Made by a program: the position numbers and the translations under genes | Part shown: positions 38,612 to 49,724 of the stretch, piece by piece | Numbering within the stretch: the first letter of the stretch is position 1 | How the letters are laid out: the number at the start of each line of letters is the position of its first letter | Notes under the pieces: generated by a model | What the model was told of the DNA's origin: nothing | What the model saw: the letters and a program-made list of their open reading frames with translations, nothing else | Databases searched by the model: none | Source of the DNA: Corynebacterium mendelii | GTDB lineage: Bacteria > Actinomycetota > Actinomycetes > Mycobacteriales > Mycobacteriaceae | DNA length: 64,000 nt | Reading direction: 5' to 3' | Assembly (NCBI RefSeq): GCF_017307055.1 | Contig: NZ_JAFLEQ010000003.1 | Span: 472,713-536,712 of the forward strand

Positions 38612-39080
38612 GGTTGGTGCTCCAGTCGACAAGATCCGGGAATGTGGTGTCCAGGGTGTGGCAGGCCTGCATGGCCCACCGGATCATGGCGGTGACCGCG
38701 GAGGAGATCTGTGCGTCCGTGGCCCCTGCCGGGGCGGGGTGGAACTGGTGCATGGTGATCACCAGAGTGTCATGGACGCCGGTGGAAAACGACATGGCCG
38801 GTGCCTGTGACTGCAGCTGATAGTCGTTGCACAGGTGCAACACATCAGGGGCGCGGTCGGCGGCGGGTTCCCCGCGCCAGACAGAGCGGGCCCTGATGGT
38901 GGTATCCAGCATGTCGATGAACATCGAGAAGTTCTCGAAGCCGGTGGCGATGGTGGTGCGTTCCAGGGCAACGGGCGGATCGGCGATTCGGGAGGTGGTG
39001 ACGAATTTCAGGTTCAATGCGGTCAGCGCCTCCCCGATGCGGTCAAGCGTTACCGGTGGCAGGGGTGTTGTTTGTGTCAC
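38604..39080 (-). CDS. YbjN-domain protein (upstream copy)
   Basis: 158-residue paralog of the gene at 38159-38611. Aligning features: PPVTLDRIGEALTALNL at the start, SRIADPPVALERTTIATGFENFSMFIDML, LHLCNDYQLQSQAPAM corresponding to the NRCNN segment, and ISSAVTAMIRWAMQACH near the end. The frame is open upstream to 39290, but that part has no similarity to the second copy. GTG at 39080 gives matching lengths and is therefore chosen, though no strong ribosome-binding site is seen. It lies 98 nt downstream of the epimerase gene on the same strand. Confidence 0.75.
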   Translation of the reverse strand: MTQTTPLPPVTLDRIGEALTALNLKFVTTSRIADPPVALERTTIATGFENFSMFIDMLDTTIRARSVWRGEPAADRAPDVLHLCNDYQLQSQAPAMSFSTGVHDTLVITMHQFHPAPAGATDAQISSAVTAMIRWAMQACHTLDTTFPDLVDWSTNHG

Positions 39081-39178
39081 AGTGGTCGCAATCGTTGGTG
39101 GACTGGGAAAAAGTTCACAGGGCCGCACGCCATTCGGCCGTAGCCGTCGCAGTTGTGCGGGCGGTAACGGGCACAGTG

Positions 39179-40543
39179 CTATCCGGTGTTTTTCACGCCA
39201 ACCGGTTTTTCGGCACCCAGTTCGTGGGCCAGACAACCGGTTATCGACGGATACCTGAACTGGTGTCCGGCACTGTCGAGGGCAGTGCACACCACCCGCT
39301 GGTTCGACAGTGCGGTTTGCTGCGCGCCCTCGGCTCCCAGAACAATCCCGGGCGCCCAGCGGGGAACCGGGACGAGGGCCGGGCGGTGGAGGACCGCGGC
39401 GAGTTTTTTCGACATTGTTTTGTTTCTGACCGGATTCGGGGCCACAGCGTTGATCGGCCCGGTCAGTGAGTCATCGAAGGTGGCACGGATATAGATGTCG
39501 GTCAGATCATCAATGGCGATCCACGGAAACCAGGCGTTTCCGGAACCGATCCGGCCGCCGAAACCGGTCAAAAACACGTGCCGCAGGATCGGCAGCAGGC
39601 CGCCGTTGCCCGCCAGCACCAGACCGGTGCGGACACGAACGACGCGTTTGCCGGCGGCTTCGGCAGGGGCGGTGGCTTTTTCCCAGTCGCGGCACACAGC
39701 CGCCAGGAAGTCATCGCCGCTGGAGGAGGATTCGGACAGTTTCTCCTCACCCCGGTCGGCACCGTAGTAGCCGACCGCTGAGGCCGACACCATCGTGTCA
39801 ACCGAGGGGGTTCGAGCCACCAATTCGGCGAGTTTTTCGGTTGGACGCACCCGTGAGTCACGCACCGCCTGCTGGTGTTCGGTGGTGAAACGCCCGGCTA
39901 TCGGTGCCCCGGCAAGGTGGATGAGGGCACGTGTGCCTTGCAGTAAATCGGGGTCGGGGTTGTCGGGGTTCCACAGTCTTTCACCCGCCGCAGGGTGGGA
40001 GCGCACCAGTTTGATCACCGAAAAACCCAGGGTGGACAGTTGGGCGGTGAGTTGGCGGCCGACAGTGCCCGATGAACCGGTCACCGCCACCGTGGCGGTG
40101 GTATCGAGTCCGCCGGCCCAGTGTCCCAGCCGTTTGAGGAAAGCGAAATCAGCGATGAGCTGGTGCTGCCGGTAGGCGAACGGGGCGGTGAGGACAAAGC
40201 CGGGAACAGTGGTTGCGACCCGGTCGGTGATGATGGTTCCACCGGAATCGGTGGAGAAAGTGTGCCGGTGCACCCAGCGGGTGGCGGCCGCAAAGGGGTG
40301 GGAGACCACTTCGTCGGTGAACTGGTGTCCGTCGCGGTAACCGTCGGGTCGGTGCTGGGCTACCCACCGGAGACCGGCGGGCATGGCAAAGACAGTCTTT
40401 CCGTCGCGCAGATTGGATGCCTGCTCTACCGGTGTCATGTAGGTGAAAGGGGCAGTCAAGCGGACCACGGCACCGGGTCGGGTGTGCCAGTTCCACACCT
40501 GTTGTCTGTCGGAGGGCAGGAAATGGGAGGTTGTCAGGGTCAT
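39179..40543 (-). CDS. TIGR01777 family epimerase (YfcH-like) with SRPBCC-like N-terminal domain
   Basis: Predicted NAD(P)-binding sugar nucleotide epimerase-like protein, 454 residues. The N-terminal 140 residues form a START/SRPBCC-like ligand-binding domain ([20 protein letters not shown] to GGTIITDRV). A short-chain-dehydrogenase-like domain follows: [18 protein letters not shown] near 166-183, [31 protein letters not shown] and the DUF1731-type C-terminus. Substrate unknown. ATG at 40543 is chosen because the frame upstream lacks domain character; a minus-strand TAGATT (plus 40596-40601) lies 52 nt before it. It diverges from the pyr operon. Confidence 0.88.
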   Translation of the reverse strand: MTLTTSHFLPSDRQQVWNWHTRPGAVVRLTAPFTYMTPVEQASNLRDGKTVFAMPAGLRWVAQHRPDGYRDGHQFTDEVVSHPFAAATRWVHRHTFSTDSGGTIITDRVATTVPGFVLTAPFAYRQHQLIADFAFLKRLGHWAGGLDTTATVAVTGSSGTVGRQLTAQLSTLGFSVIKLVRSHPAAGERLWNPDNPDPDLLQGTRALIHLAGAPIAGRFTTEHQQAVRDSRVRPTEKLAELVARTPSVDTMVSASAVGYYGADRGEEKLSESSSSGDDFLAAVCRDWEKATAPAEAAGKRVVRVRTGLVLAGNGGLLPILRHVFLTGFGGRIGSGNAWFPWIAIDDLTDIYIRATFDDSLTGPINAVAPNPVRNKTMSKKLAAVLHRPALVPVPRWAPGIVLGAEGAQQTALSNQRVVCTALDSAGHQFRYPSITGCLAHELGAEKPVGVKNTG

Positions 40544-40782
40544 GGTGGGGGCTGTCCGGGTGGGGTACAGGAGCTGGGAAACGGTACTGCCAGCCAATCT
40601 AGCCGAAAGACACAAGGCAGGCTGCGGCACGGTCGGCGGCAGGGTGCACTCTGCGGTGGTGCACCGGGGATTGGCCCCGGTGATTGCGTGGGCGGTCAAG
40701 CCCCCGCCACGGGTTTTCCAGGTGGGGATTTCGTGGGTGGGGAAGGGGGTTGCGCCACCGCCCGGGAAACGGTCCCGGGTGC

Positions 40783-40788
40783 TAGTCT
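40783..40788 (+). promoter_or_regulatory. -10 box of the pyr operon
   Basis: TAGTCT, about 130 nt upstream of pyrR; transcription from near 40795 would give a leader containing the PyrR-type element. Confidence 0.5.
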
Positions 40789-40874
40789 GGGTAGCTGTTG
40801 GCATCCGGAATACCGGTGCCGGCGGCGCATACAAATCAACACCAGTCGTTTTACCGCGGGATTCACGCGGTTGG

Positions 40875-40915
40875 ACGTCCTTTAAAGAACCGCACTGTGA
40901 GGCGGGAAAGGAGGT
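40875..40915 (+). promoter_or_regulatory. PyrR-type binding loop that can sequester the pyrR ribosome-binding site
   Basis: ACGTCCTTT (40875-40883) is complementary, with one mismatch, to AAAGGAGGT (40907-40915), the strong Shine-Dalgarno of pyrR. Between them CCGC (40890-40893) and GCGG (40902-40905) form a hairpin with an ACTGTGAG loop, which resembles the conserved PyrR-binding loop of pyr mRNAs. PyrR bound with UMP would stabilise this fold and block translation, as proposed for mycobacterial pyr leaders. No terminator follows, which fits translational control. Confidence 0.75.
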
Positions 40916-40919
40916 CACG

Positions 40920-41507
40920 ATGTCAAGCCCTAACCAGGAGAGCGGACCGGCTGAACTGTTCAGCCCGGACGATGTCTCCCGCACGGTGGCGCGCATCGCG
41001 CACCAGATCATCGAGAAAACCCAGATAGGGTCCGGATCCTGTGGGGAGGTGGTGTTGTTGGGGATCCCCAGCGGCGGGGTGCCGCTGGCGAAACGCCTGG
41101 CCGGTAAAATCGGGGAATTCACTTCCGCGGAGATTCCGTGCGGCGCCCTGGATATCACTCTCTACCGCGATGACCTGGGCCGCGGACCGCACCGGGCACT
41201 GAAGAAAACCACCATCCCCGACTGCGGGGTGGACAACAAAATTGTGGTGTTGGTCGACGATGTGCTCTACTCCGGCCGCACCATCCGCGCCGCCCTGGAT
41301 GCGCTGCGCGATATCGGCCGCCCGGCGAAAACACAGTTGGCTGTTCTCGTCGACAGGGGACACCGGGAGCTGCCGATCCGCGCCGACTATGTCGGCAAAA
41401 ATATTCCGACCTCCATCCGGGAGGACGTCACCGTCTACCTGACCGAAATTGACGGCCGTGACGGCGTCGAACTGACACACAAGGCGAACCCGGAAGGCGA
41501 GAAATAA
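40920..41507 (+). CDS. pyrR: Bifunctional pyr operon regulator / uracil phosphoribosyltransferase
   Basis: Senses UMP/PRPP and controls pyr mRNA; also has weak UPRTase activity in the family. The 195-residue protein shows [16 protein letters not shown] (about 17-32), [14 protein letters not shown], and the PRPP loop [21 protein letters not shown] near 108-128. ATG at 40920 is fixed by the AAGGAGGT 5 nt upstream; the long upstream frame has no PyrR character. pyrB starts directly after the TAA stop (no gap), so the first genes are translationally coupled. Confidence 0.96.
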   Translation: MSSPNQESGPAELFSPDDVSRTVARIAHQIIEKTQIGSGSCGEVVLLGIPSGGVPLAKRLAGKIGEFTSAEIPCGALDITLYRDDLGRGPHRALKKTTIPDCGVDNKIVVLVDDVLYSGRTIRAALDALRDIGRPAKTQLAVLVDRGHRELPIRADYVGKNIPTSIREDVTVYLTEIDGRDGVELTHKANPEGEK

Positions 41508-42443
41508 ATGAAACACCTTATCTCGATCGCGGATCTCACCGCCGATGAGATCACCGGGCTGATGGATGAGGCCGACCGTTTTGTCGCGGTTCTCAAAAAC
41601 CGGGAGATCAAAAAGCTTCCCACCCTGCGGGGTAAAACCATCTTCACCCTGTTCTACGAAAACTCCACCCGCACCCGGTCGTCGTTTGAAACCGCCGGCA
41701 AATGGATGAGTGCCGATGTCATCAACATCTCCGCCTCCTCGTCATCGGTGGCCAAGGGCGAATCACTCCAGGACACCGGGCTGACGCTCAAAGCCGTTGG
41801 CGCCGATGCGATCATCATGCGGCACCCGGCCTCCGGTGCGCCCAACCAGTTGGCCCGCTGGGTGGCCCCCGACGGCCACGGCCCCAGTGTCATCAACGCC
41901 GGTGACGGGGCGCATCAGCACCCCACACAGGCATTGCTGGATGCGGTGACCATGCGCCAGCGACTGGGTGATCTGTCCGGCAGGAAGATCATCATTGTCG
42001 GTGACTGCCTGCATTCCCGGGTGGTGCGCTCGAATGTGGACCTGCTCACCAGCCTGGGCAACGAAGTGGTGCTGGTGGCGCCCAACACCCTGCTTCCGCC
42101 GGGAGTGGGCAACTGGCCGGTGAGAACCACCTGCGACTTCGATGCCGAGATTCCGGATGCAGATGTGGTGATGATGCTGCGGGTGCAGGCCGAACGCATG
42201 CACGGCGGCTTTTTCCCCTCCCACCGGGAATACGCCACCAGTTACGGGCTGTCGAAAGCCCGGTACGCGGCGATGGCCGATCATGCGATCGTCATGCACC
42301 CGGGGCCGATGCTGCGTGGCATGGAAATCAACTACGCGGTGGCCGACAAAGACAAAACGGCGGTTCTCCAGCAGGTCAACAACGGTGTCCATGTCCGCAT
42401 GGCGGTGTTGTTCACCCTGCTGGCCGCTGACAGCACCCTGTAG
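41508..42443 (+). CDS. pyrB: Aspartate carbamoyltransferase, catalytic subunit
   Basis: Makes N-carbamoyl-L-aspartate from carbamoyl phosphate and aspartate. The 311-residue protein has the carbamoyl phosphate site STRTRSSFE (53-61), [12 protein letters not shown] near 104-115, the [17 protein letters not shown] helix and the aspartate-site [11 protein letters not shown] near 264-274. No regulatory pyrI is present. ATG abuts the pyrR stop. pyrC follows after about 90 nt. Confidence 0.97.
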   Translation: MKHLISIADLTADEITGLMDEADRFVAVLKNREIKKLPTLRGKTIFTLFYENSTRTRSSFETAGKWMSADVINISASSSSVAKGESLQDTGLTLKAVGADAIIMRHPASGAPNQLARWVAPDGHGPSVINAGDGAHQHPTQALLDAVTMRQRLGDLSGRKIIIVGDCLHSRVVRSNVDLLTSLGNEVVLVAPNTLLPPGVGNWPVRTTCDFDAEIPDADVVMMLRVQAERMHGGFFPSHREYATSYGLSKARYAAMADHAIVMHPGPMLRGMEINYAVADKDKTAVLQQVNNGVHVRMAVLFTLLAADSTL

Positions 42444-42535
42444 CCCCGCGGGTGGCTCGCGCCGCCGGGGCAGCCACTGACCCTGAGACGACTTACTTCA
42501 AAAAAACCAACACGGAATCGGACAACAATCACCCC

Positions 42536-43906
42536 ATGACACCGACCACACCCAGCACCTGGGCGCCCACCGGCCACCTGGCCCCCAGTGCACAAACCCC
42601 GCTGGCCATCACCAATATCCGCCCCTACGGCGAGGGCACCCCGGTGGATGTTCTCATCGACCGGGGAACCATTACCGCCATCGGCGCCAACCTCGACACA
42701 ACCGGCTACCAGATCATCGACGGCACAGACCGGGTGCTTCTGCCCGGTCTCGTCGATATGCACGTGCACCTGCGTGAACCGGGACGGGAAGATACGGAAA
42801 CGATTCTCACCGGCTCCCGGGCCGCCGCCCGCGGCGGTTTCACCGCCGTATTCACCATGGCCAACACCAACCCGGTCACCGACCAGCCGATCATCGCCGA
42901 GTCGGTGTGGGCGAAAGGACAGCGCTACAACATCTGCGATGTCCACCCGGTCGGCTCGATCACCAAAGGCCTGGAAGGCAAAACACTCACCGAATTCGGC
43001 ATGATGAAAAACTCGGACGCGAAAGTCCGGATGTTTTCCGATGACGGCAAATGCGTCGCCAACCCGCTGCTGATGCGCCGGGCCGTGGAATACGCCGCCG
43101 GTGAAGATGTGCTGCTCGCCCAGCACTGTGAGGAACCACTTCTGACCGAGGGCGCCTGCGCCCACGAAGGGGCCACCGCCGGCCGGCTGGGGCTGACCGG
43201 CTGGCCGCGGGTCGCCGAAGAAGCCATTGTGGTCCGCGATGCGATCATGCAGCGCGACTACAAAGGCCGGGTGCACATCTGCCATGCCTCCACCAAAGGC
43301 ACCGTCGAACTTGTCGAATGGGCCAAAAATCACGGCTGCAGCATCACCGCGGAAGTCACCCCGCACCATCTTTTGCTCGACGATTCACGGCTGGAGACCT
43401 ACGACGCGGTCAACAAAGTCAACCCGCCGCTGCGGGAATCGACCGACGCCCGGGCCCTGCAGCAGGCACTGCTGGACGGGATCATCGACTGTGTCGCCAC
43501 CGACCACGCCCCCCACGGTGAGGAAGACAAAGCCTGCGAGTTCGTCTCCGCCCGCCCCGGCATGCTGGGATTGGAAACCTCACTGGCGATCATCTCCAAA
43601 CTGTTCGTCGAAACCGGGCGCGCCGACTGGCGTTTCGTGGCGAAGGTCATGAGTGAAAAGCCCGCCGAAATCACCCGTCTTCCCGGTCACGGGCGGCCCA
43701 TCGAAGCCGGGGAACCGGCCAACCTCACCATCGTTGACCCGGATTGCTCCTGGACGGTCAAAGGTGACCGGCTGGCGTCGAAAGCCTGCAACACCCCGTA
43801 TGAGGACATGGAGTTTTCCGCCAAAGTGACCCACACCATTTTGCGCGGGCGGATCACCTGCGCCGACGGTCAGGCCGCCGACGCCGTGGACACACCTGCC
43901 CGATAA
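42536..43906 (+). CDS. pyrC: Dihydroorotase
   Basis: Cyclises carbamoyl aspartate to dihydroorotate. Class I amidohydrolase of 456 residues: zinc-binding [17 protein letters not shown] near 73-89, [21 protein letters not shown], and the C-terminal [12 protein letters not shown] with the catalytic Asp. Two starts are possible: ATG 42536 (chosen) or an in-frame GTG at 42452; neither has a clear ribosome-binding site. The first 20 residues are Pro/Thr-rich and unconserved. It is the third gene of the pyr operon. Confidence 0.94.
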   Translation: MTPTTPSTWAPTGHLAPSAQTPLAITNIRPYGEGTPVDVLIDRGTITAIGANLDTTGYQIIDGTDRVLLPGLVDMHVHLREPGREDTETILTGSRAAARGGFTAVFTMANTNPVTDQPIIAESVWAKGQRYNICDVHPVGSITKGLEGKTLTEFGMMKNSDAKVRMFSDDGKCVANPLLMRRAVEYAAGEDVLLAQHCEEPLLTEGACAHEGATAGRLGLTGWPRVAEEAIVVRDAIMQRDYKGRVHICHASTKGTVELVEWAKNHGCSITAEVTPHHLLLDDSRLETYDAVNKVNPPLRESTDARALQQALLDGIIDCVATDHAPHGEEDKACEFVSARPGMLGLETSLAIISKLFVETGRADWRFVAKVMSEKPAEITRLPGHGRPIEAGEPANLTIVDPDCSWTVKGDRLASKACNTPYEDMEFSAKVTHTILRGRITCADGQAADAVDTPAR

Positions 43907-43961
43907 CCCGACATCAAGCACCCAGTCAGACACGAACAAGAACAGGCAAAACGAAACGTTC

Positions 43962-45152
43962 ATGAGTGAACAAGACTCCCGCACGCCGCAAGACAACACA
44001 TGTGCACAACCACTACCCGCCGTCCTGGTTTTGGCTGACGGCAGCATCTACCGGGGCGAAGGCTTCGGTGCAGCCGGAAGCGTGCTCGGTGAAGCGGTGT
44101 TTACCACCGCCATGACCGGCTACCAGGAAACCATGACCGACCCCTCCTACCACCGGCAGATTGTGGTGGCCACCGCCCCGCAGATCGGCAATACCGGCTG
44201 GAATGACCAGGACAACGAGTCCCGGGGCAACAAAATCTGGGTGACCGGACTGGTCATCCGCGACCTGGCCCACCGGGTATCGAACTGGCGGGCCTGCCGC
44301 AGCCTGGACGAGGAGATGAAAGCCCAGAACATTCCGGGTATCAAAGGTGTCGACACCCGGGCGCTGGTGCGCCACCTGAGAAACCACGGCTCGATCGCCG
44401 CGGGCCTGTTCACCGGTGCCCAGGCAGAGCAGGACACCGACGTACTTCTCGACGTAGTCCGCAACCAGCCGCCGATGGCCGGTGCAGACCTGGCCGGGGA
44501 TGTCACAACCGATGCCAGCTACACCGTCGAGGCGATGGGTATCACCCGCGCCAGGGTGGTGGCCTTCGACATGGGTATCAAGACCAACACCCCCAGAAAC
44601 TTCGCCGCCCGCGGCATTGAAACAGTCGTGGTTCCCGCCACCACCACCTTCGAGGAAATCAGTGAGCTGCACCCGGACGGGGTGTTCGTCTCCAACGGGC
44701 CGGGGGATCCGGCCACCGCCGATGCGATGGTGGAGACCGTGAAAAAAGTCCTGGAGCACAAGATCCCGTTTTTCGGCATCTGCTTCGGCAACCAGATTTT
44801 CGGCCGCGCTCTGGGAAGAAAAACCTACAAACTCAAATTCGGCCACCGCGGCATCAACATTCCGGTGAAAAACCACGACACCGGCGCCATTGAGATCACC
44901 GCCCAAAACCACGGGTTCGCCGTGGAAGGGACACCGGGCGAGAAATTTTCCACCCCCTTCGGCCCGGCCCATGTCTCGCACAGCTGTCTCAACGACGGTG
45001 TCGTCGAAGGCCTGGCACTGGACAACGGACTCGGGTTCTCGGTCCAGTACCACCCGGAGGCCGCCGCCGGTCCGCACGACGCCAACCCCCTGTTCGACCA
45101 GTTCATCGAGCTGATGGCCACCCATGCACATGGGCCCGAACACCTGGCGTGA
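43962..45152 (+). CDS. carA: Carbamoyl-phosphate synthase small subunit
   Basis: Glutaminase subunit that supplies ammonia to CarB. The 396-residue protein has the CPSase small-chain N-terminal domain (LADGSIYRGEGFGAAG to RHLRNHGSIAAG) and a class I glutamine amidotransferase domain: VFVSNGPGDP, nucleophile Cys in FGICFGNQIFGRALG near 272, and catalytic His/Glu in SVQYHPEAAAG near 364. ATG 43962 lies 55 nt after pyrC. Confidence 0.96.
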   Translation: MSEQDSRTPQDNTCAQPLPAVLVLADGSIYRGEGFGAAGSVLGEAVFTTAMTGYQETMTDPSYHRQIVVATAPQIGNTGWNDQDNESRGNKIWVTGLVIRDLAHRVSNWRACRSLDEEMKAQNIPGIKGVDTRALVRHLRNHGSIAAGLFTGAQAEQDTDVLLDVVRNQPPMAGADLAGDVTTDASYTVEAMGITRARVVAFDMGIKTNTPRNFAARGIETVVVPATTTFEEISELHPDGVFVSNGPGDPATADAMVETVKKVLEHKIPFFGICFGNQIFGRALGRKTYKLKFGHRGINIPVKNHDTGAIEITAQNHGFAVEGTPGEKFSTPFGPAHVSHSCLNDGVVEGLALDNGLGFSVQYHPEAAAGPHDANPLFDQFIELMATHAHGPEHLA

Positions 45153-45173
45153 TGCCGCGGCAGCACGTTGGAA

Positions 45174-45189
45174 CAAGCCTTCGGGCTTG
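45174..45189 (+). repeat. UUCG-tetraloop hairpin between carA and carB
   Basis: CAAGCC (45174-45179), TTCG loop, GGCTTG (45184-45189): a C(UUCG)G-closed hairpin of the extra-stable type, in the 100-nt carA-carB gap. No U-run follows immediately. It may stabilise or punctuate the mRNA. Confidence 0.65.
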
Positions 45190-45252
45190 ATGTAACGGAT
45201 CAGACAGACAATTTCTTTCTTGTAGCACAGATATTTTCCGGAAAAGAGTTCC

Positions 45253-48200
45253 ATGCCCAAGCGCACAGATTTGCACCACGTTCTCGTCATAGGGTCCGGT
45301 CCGATTGTTATCGGACAGGCCTGCGAGTTCGACTACTCGGGCACCCAGGCGTGCCGAGTACTCAAAGAAGAGGGCCTTCGGGTCACCCTCATCAACTCCA
45401 ACCCGGCGACGATCATGACCGATCCCGAGTTCGCCGACCACACTTATGTCGAGCCGATCAGGCCCGAATACATCGAGAAAATCTTCGAGGCCGAAAAACA
45501 GGCCGGGCACCCCATTGATGCGGTGCTGGCCACCCTCGGCGGGCAGACCGCCCTGAATGCCGCCATCGCCATCGACCGTCGCGGCACGCTCGACAAATAC
45601 GGTGTCGAATTAATCGGCGCCGACATCGAGGCGATCGAACGCGGTGAGGACCGCCAGAAGTTCAAGGACATCGTCGAAAAAATCGGCGGCGAATCCGCCC
45701 GTTCCCGGGTCTGCCACAACATGGACGAGGTCAAAGCCACAGTCGCCGAACTCGGTCTTCCCGTGGTGGTCCGTCCTTCCTTCACCATGGGTGGACTGGG
45801 GTCGGGCCTGGCGTTCAACGACGCCGACCTGGAGCGCATCGCCGGTGGTGGCCTGGCCGCCTCACCGGAAGCCAATGTGCTCATCGAGGAATCCATCCTC
45901 GGCTGGAAAGAATACGAACTGGAGCTGATGCGCGACGGCGACGACAACTGTGTGGTTGTCTGTTCGATCGAAAACGTTGACGCGCTCGGCGTGCACACCG
46001 GCGACTCGGTCACCGTGGCCCCGGCGATGACACTGACCGACCGGGAATTCCAGCGCATGCGCGACCAGGGGATTGCGATCCTGCGGGAAGTGGGCGTGGA
46101 TACCGGTGGCTGCAACATCCAGTTCGCCATCAACCCCGACGACGGTCGGCTGATCACCATCGAGATGAACCCGCGGGTGTCCCGCTCCTCGGCACTGGCA
46201 TCGAAAGCCACCGGTTTCCCGATCGCGAAAATCGCCGCGAAACTGGCCATCGGCTACACCCTGGACGAGATCACCAACGACATCACCGGCGAAACTCCCG
46301 CCGCTTTCGAACCAACCCTCGACTATGTGGTCGTCAAAGCCCCGCGGTTTGCCTTCGAGAAATTCCCCGGCGCCGACGACACCCTGACCACCACCATGAA
46401 ATCGGTGGGTGAGGCAATGGCACTGGGCCGCAACTACATTGCGGGCCTGGGTAAAGTCATGCGCTCGCTGGAAACCAAAGCCACCGGTTTTTGGACTGTG
46501 GCCGATGAATCATTTGCCGGTGACGCCGCGAAGGACAAGGACAGGGCACTTGATCTGCTGCGCCGCCCCACCGAGGGCCGTATCTATGTCGCGGAGCTCG
46601 CCCTGCGCCTGGGGGCCAGTGTCGACGAGGTCTACGAAGCCTCCGGCATCGACCCGTGGTTTGTGGCGGAGCTCGAAGCCCTGGTGGCTTTCCGCAACCG
46701 GCTGGAAAACGCGCCGGTGCTGACAGAAAAACTGCTGCGTGAGGCGAAATACCTGGGTCTTTCCGACAAGCAGATCGCGATGCTCCGGCCCGAATTCGCC
46801 GGCGAAGACGGGGTGCGCAGGCTGCGCCTGTCACTGGGAATCCGCCCGGTGTTTAAAACCGTGGACACCTGTGCCGCCGAATTCGAGGCGAAAACCCCCT
46901 ACCACTACTCGGCCTACGAACTTGACCCGGCGGCCGAATCCGAGGTCGCCCCGCAGACCGAGCGGGAAAAAGTCATTATTTTAGGCTCCGGTCCCAACCG
47001 TATCGGCCAGGGCATCGAATTCGACTACTCGTGCGTGCACGCCGCCCTGGAACTGTCCCGGGTGGGCTACGAGACAGTGATGGTCAACTGCAACCCGGAG
47101 ACCGTCTCCACCGACTACGACACCGCCGACAGGCTCTACTTCGAACCGCTGACCTTCGAAGACGTCATGGAGGTCTACCACGCCGAATGCGAGTCCGGAA
47201 CTGTCGCCGGGGTGATTGTGCAGCTCGGTGGGCAAACCCCGCTGGGGCTGGCCGCGAAACTGCGGGATGCGGGCGTTCCGGTGGTCGGCACCTCACCGGA
47301 AGCCATCGACCTGGCTGAAGACCGCGGCGAATTCGGTGAGGTGCTGCGCAAAGCCTGTCTGCCCGCACCAGAGTTCGGCACCGCCACCTCTTTCCGTGAG
47401 GCCAAAGCCGTGGCCGGTGAGATCGGCTATCCCGTGCTGGTGCGCCCCTCCTATGTGCTGGGCGGACGCGGCATGGAAATCGTCTACGACGAGCAGTCGC
47501 TGGAGGATTACATCAACCGGGCCACCGAAATCACCTCCGATCACCCGGTGCTGGTCGACCGGTTCCTCGACAACGCCATCGAAATCGATGTCGACGCACT
47601 GTGCGACGGCGAGGACGTTTACCTGGCGGGGGTGATGGAACACATCGAGGAGGCCGGTATCCACTCCGGTGACTCGGCCTGCGCCCTGCCGCCGATGACA
47701 CTGGGGCCGGAAGATATCGCCAAAGTGCGTGAATCGACGGTCAAACTGGCCCACGGCATCGGCGTCAAGGGCCTGATGAACGTCCAGTATGCGCTCAAAG
47801 ACGACATTCTCTACGTCATTGAAGCCAACCCGCGGGCCTCGCGCACGGTGCCGTTCGTGTCCAAGGCGACAGCCACCCCGCTGGCCAAAGCCGCCTCCCG
47901 GATCATGATGGGGGCAAGCCTGGACCAGCTGAAAGCCGAAGGGATGATCCCCACCGACCACGACGGTGGATCGCTGCCCCTGAACAGCCCCATCGCGGTG
48001 AAAGAAGCCGTGTTGCCGTTCAACCGTTTCCGCCGGCCCGACGGCACGATGCTCGACTCGCTGCTGTCGCCGGAGATGAAATCAACCGGTGAAGTGATGG
48101 GCCTGGCCGACAACTTCGGCGCCGCCTACGCCAAAGCCGAGGATGCCGCCTACGGTGGGCTTCCCACCGGTGGAACGGTGTTTGTTTCAGTTGCCAACCG

Positions 48201-48609
48201 TGACAAGCGCACCCTGATCTTCCCCATCCAGCGACTGGCCCACATGGGTTTTGATCTGGTTGCCACCGCCGGTACCGCCCAGATGCTGCGCCGAAACGGC
48301 ATCGACTGTGAAACCGTGGTCAAAGCCTCCGAAGCCAAACAGGACAGCAGTAAACGCTCCATTGTCGACCGCATCAACTCCGGCGGGATTGACCTGATCC
48401 TCAACACCCCGGCCGGATCGTCGACCACCCGCCACGACGGCTATGAAATCCGTTCCGCAGCGGTCCACCAGGGCATTCCCCTGGTGACCACCGTCCAGGG
48501 GGTTACTGCTGCCGTGCAGGGCATTGAGGCGCTGCAGGAAGGCGAGCTGGGGGTCACCGCCCTGCAGGATCTCAACCACGGCGCCAACGCCCCGCGGGGT
48601 GACAACTAA
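45253..48609 (+). CDS. carB: Carbamoyl-phosphate synthase large subunit
   Basis: Makes carbamoyl phosphate for pyrimidine and arginine synthesis. The 1118-residue protein has the duplicated ATP-grasp layout: first half begins [23 protein letters not shown] and second half begins [22 protein letters not shown] near residue 575, with oligomerisation region between and a C-terminal MGS-like allosteric domain (about 970-1100), where UMP or IMP binds in the family. ATG start; ribosome-binding AAAGAG about 7 nt upstream. Its TAA overlaps the ATG of pyrF (TAATG). Confidence 0.97.
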   Translation: MPKRTDLHHVLVIGSGPIVIGQACEFDYSGTQACRVLKEEGLRVTLINSNPATIMTDPEFADHTYVEPIRPEYIEKIFEAEKQAGHPIDAVLATLGGQTALNAAIAIDRRGTLDKYGVELIGADIEAIERGEDRQKFKDIVEKIGGESARSRVCHNMDEVKATVAELGLPVVVRPSFTMGGLGSGLAFNDADLERIAGGGLAASPEANVLIEESILGWKEYELELMRDGDDNCVVVCSIENVDALGVHTGDSVTVAPAMTLTDREFQRMRDQGIAILREVGVDTGGCNIQFAINPDDGRLITIEMNPRVSRSSALASKATGFPIAKIAAKLAIGYTLDEITNDITGETPAAFEPTLDYVVVKAPRFAFEKFPGADDTLTTTMKSVGEAMALGRNYIAGLGKVMRSLETKATGFWTVADESFAGDAAKDKDRALDLLRRPTEGRIYVAELALRLGASVDEVYEASGIDPWFVAELEALVAFRNRLENAPVLTEKLLREAKYLGLSDKQIAMLRPEFAGEDGVRRLRLSLGIRPVFKTVDTCAAEFEAKTPYHYSAYELDPAAESEVAPQTEREKVIILGSGPNRIGQGIEFDYSCVHAALELSRVGYETVMVNCNPETVSTDYDTADRLYFEPLTFEDVMEVYHAECESGTVAGVIVQLGGQTPLGLAAKLRDAGVPVVGTSPEAIDLAEDRGEFGEVLRKACLPAPEFGTATSFREAKAVAGEIGYPVLVRPSYVLGGRGMEIVYDEQSLEDYINRATEITSDHPVLVDRFLDNAIEIDVDALCDGEDVYLAGVMEHIEEAGIHSGDSACALPPMTLGPEDIAKVRESTVKLAHGIGVKGLMNVQYALKDDILYVIEANPRASRTVPFVSKATATPLAKAASRIMMGASLDQLKAEGMIPTDHDGGSLPLNSPIAVKEAVLPFNRFRRPDGTMLDSLLSPEMKSTGEVMGLADNFGAAYAKAEDAAYGGLPTGGTVFVSVANRDKRTLIFPIQRLAHMGFDLVATAGTAQMLRRNGIDCETVVKASEAKQDSSKRSIVDRINSGGIDLILNTPAGSSTTRHDGYEIRSAAVHQGIPLVTTVQGVTAAVQGIEALQEGELGVTALQDLNHGANAPRGDN

Positions 48610-49439
48610 TGGCTGACACGGAAGTTCCGGCAGGATTCGGGAGTCGGCTCCATTCGGCGGCCAGCACCTACGCGGCGCTGTGTGCCGGCATCGATCCGCA
48701 CCCGCGGCTGCTGGAATCCTGGGGGCTGCCGGTGAGCGTCGACGGGCTGACCACCTTCACCATGCGGTGCGTGGAAGCGTTCGCCGGGCATGTCGCGGCA
48801 GTCAAACCACAGGTCGCTTTCTACGAGGCCTACGGGGCGGCCGGTTTTGCGGTGCTGGAAAAAGCATTCGCGGAACTGGCCGACTCACCCACCCAGGTGA
48901 TCGCCGACGCCAAACGGGGCGATATCGGTTCGACCATGGCCGCCTACGCTGCGGCGTGGCTTGCCGACAGCTCACCACTGGCAGCCGATGCCGTCACGGT
49001 GTCTCCCTATCTGGGCTTCGGTTCGCTGGCCCCGGCAGTGGAGATGGCGCAGCAAACCGGCAGGGGACTGTTCGTCCTGGCCGCGACCTCCAACCCTGAT
49101 GGACCCAGTGTGCAGCGCGCAGAAGGCGCCGGTGGCCGCCGTACCGACCAGTTGATGGTCGACCAGGCAGCCGAGATCAACAAAGCCTATCCGGCCTGCC
49201 AGGGGCCGGTGGGTGTGGTTCTCGGCGCCACGGTCACCGACCCCCCGGAGATCGCGGAGCTGAATGCGGCGGTTCTTTTGCCCGGCGTCGGCGCCCAGGG
49301 CGCCACACTCGCTGATGTGTCGTCACTCACAAAGAACAAGAGGGTGTTGAGTTTGCCAAGTGTGTCACGTAGCCTCCTCCACCATGGTCCGGACGTCGCT
49401 GACCTGCGGAAAGCTGTAAAAACGGTGGTGGGGGAGTAG
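48609..49439 (+). CDS. pyrF: Orotidine 5'-phosphate decarboxylase, type 2
   Basis: Last step to UMP. The 276-residue size and motifs (LCAGIDPHP near 21-29; VKPQVAFYEAYG; IADAKRGDIGSTMAAYAAAWL near 100-120, with the catalytic Lys/Asp set; VSPYLGFGSLAPAVE; LLPGVGAQGATLADV) are of the long actinobacterial type 2 form. ATG overlaps the carB stop by one base, so it is translationally coupled. It ends the pyr operon; pyrD and pyrE are not in the window. Confidence 0.96.
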   Translation: MADTEVPAGFGSRLHSAASTYAALCAGIDPHPRLLESWGLPVSVDGLTTFTMRCVEAFAGHVAAVKPQVAFYEAYGAAGFAVLEKAFAELADSPTQVIADAKRGDIGSTMAAYAAAWLADSSPLAADAVTVSPYLGFGSLAPAVEMAQQTGRGLFVLAATSNPDGPSVQRAEGAGGRRTDQLMVDQAAEINKAYPACQGPVGVVLGATVTDPPEIAELNAAVLLPGVGAQGATLADVSSLTKNKRVLSLPSVSRSLLHHGPDVADLRKAVKTVVGE

Positions 49440-49724
49440 GGTTCCGGCAGGGCATACCCCGGGTGGTGAAAACCCGAGGTCAGACCCGATGTCGCAAGAT
49501 AACGGGTAACCTAGTACGGTTATGACCTGCCGGTTTATTCCCGCAGTGCTACACTGATCAAAGCTCGGCAAAGTACAGCCGTGAAATTATGCCGTCACCT
49601 GTGCCTTTCGGTGCAGGACCACCACGCGGCCGGGGCGAAAGATTCTCTTTATGCCGGGCGGACTCCGCCGCCGCGTGGACAACACTTTTTGATAGAACAC
49701 ACCTACAAGTAACGGAGGAACCCA

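Larger units (their letters stand above)
40544..40919. other. Divergent promoter and leader region, epimerase gene / pyr operon
   Basis: 376 nt with no gene. Contains minus-strand TAGATT (40596-40601), the pyr -10 TAGTCT (40783-40788) and the PyrR-type leader element at 40875-40915. Confidence 0.65.
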
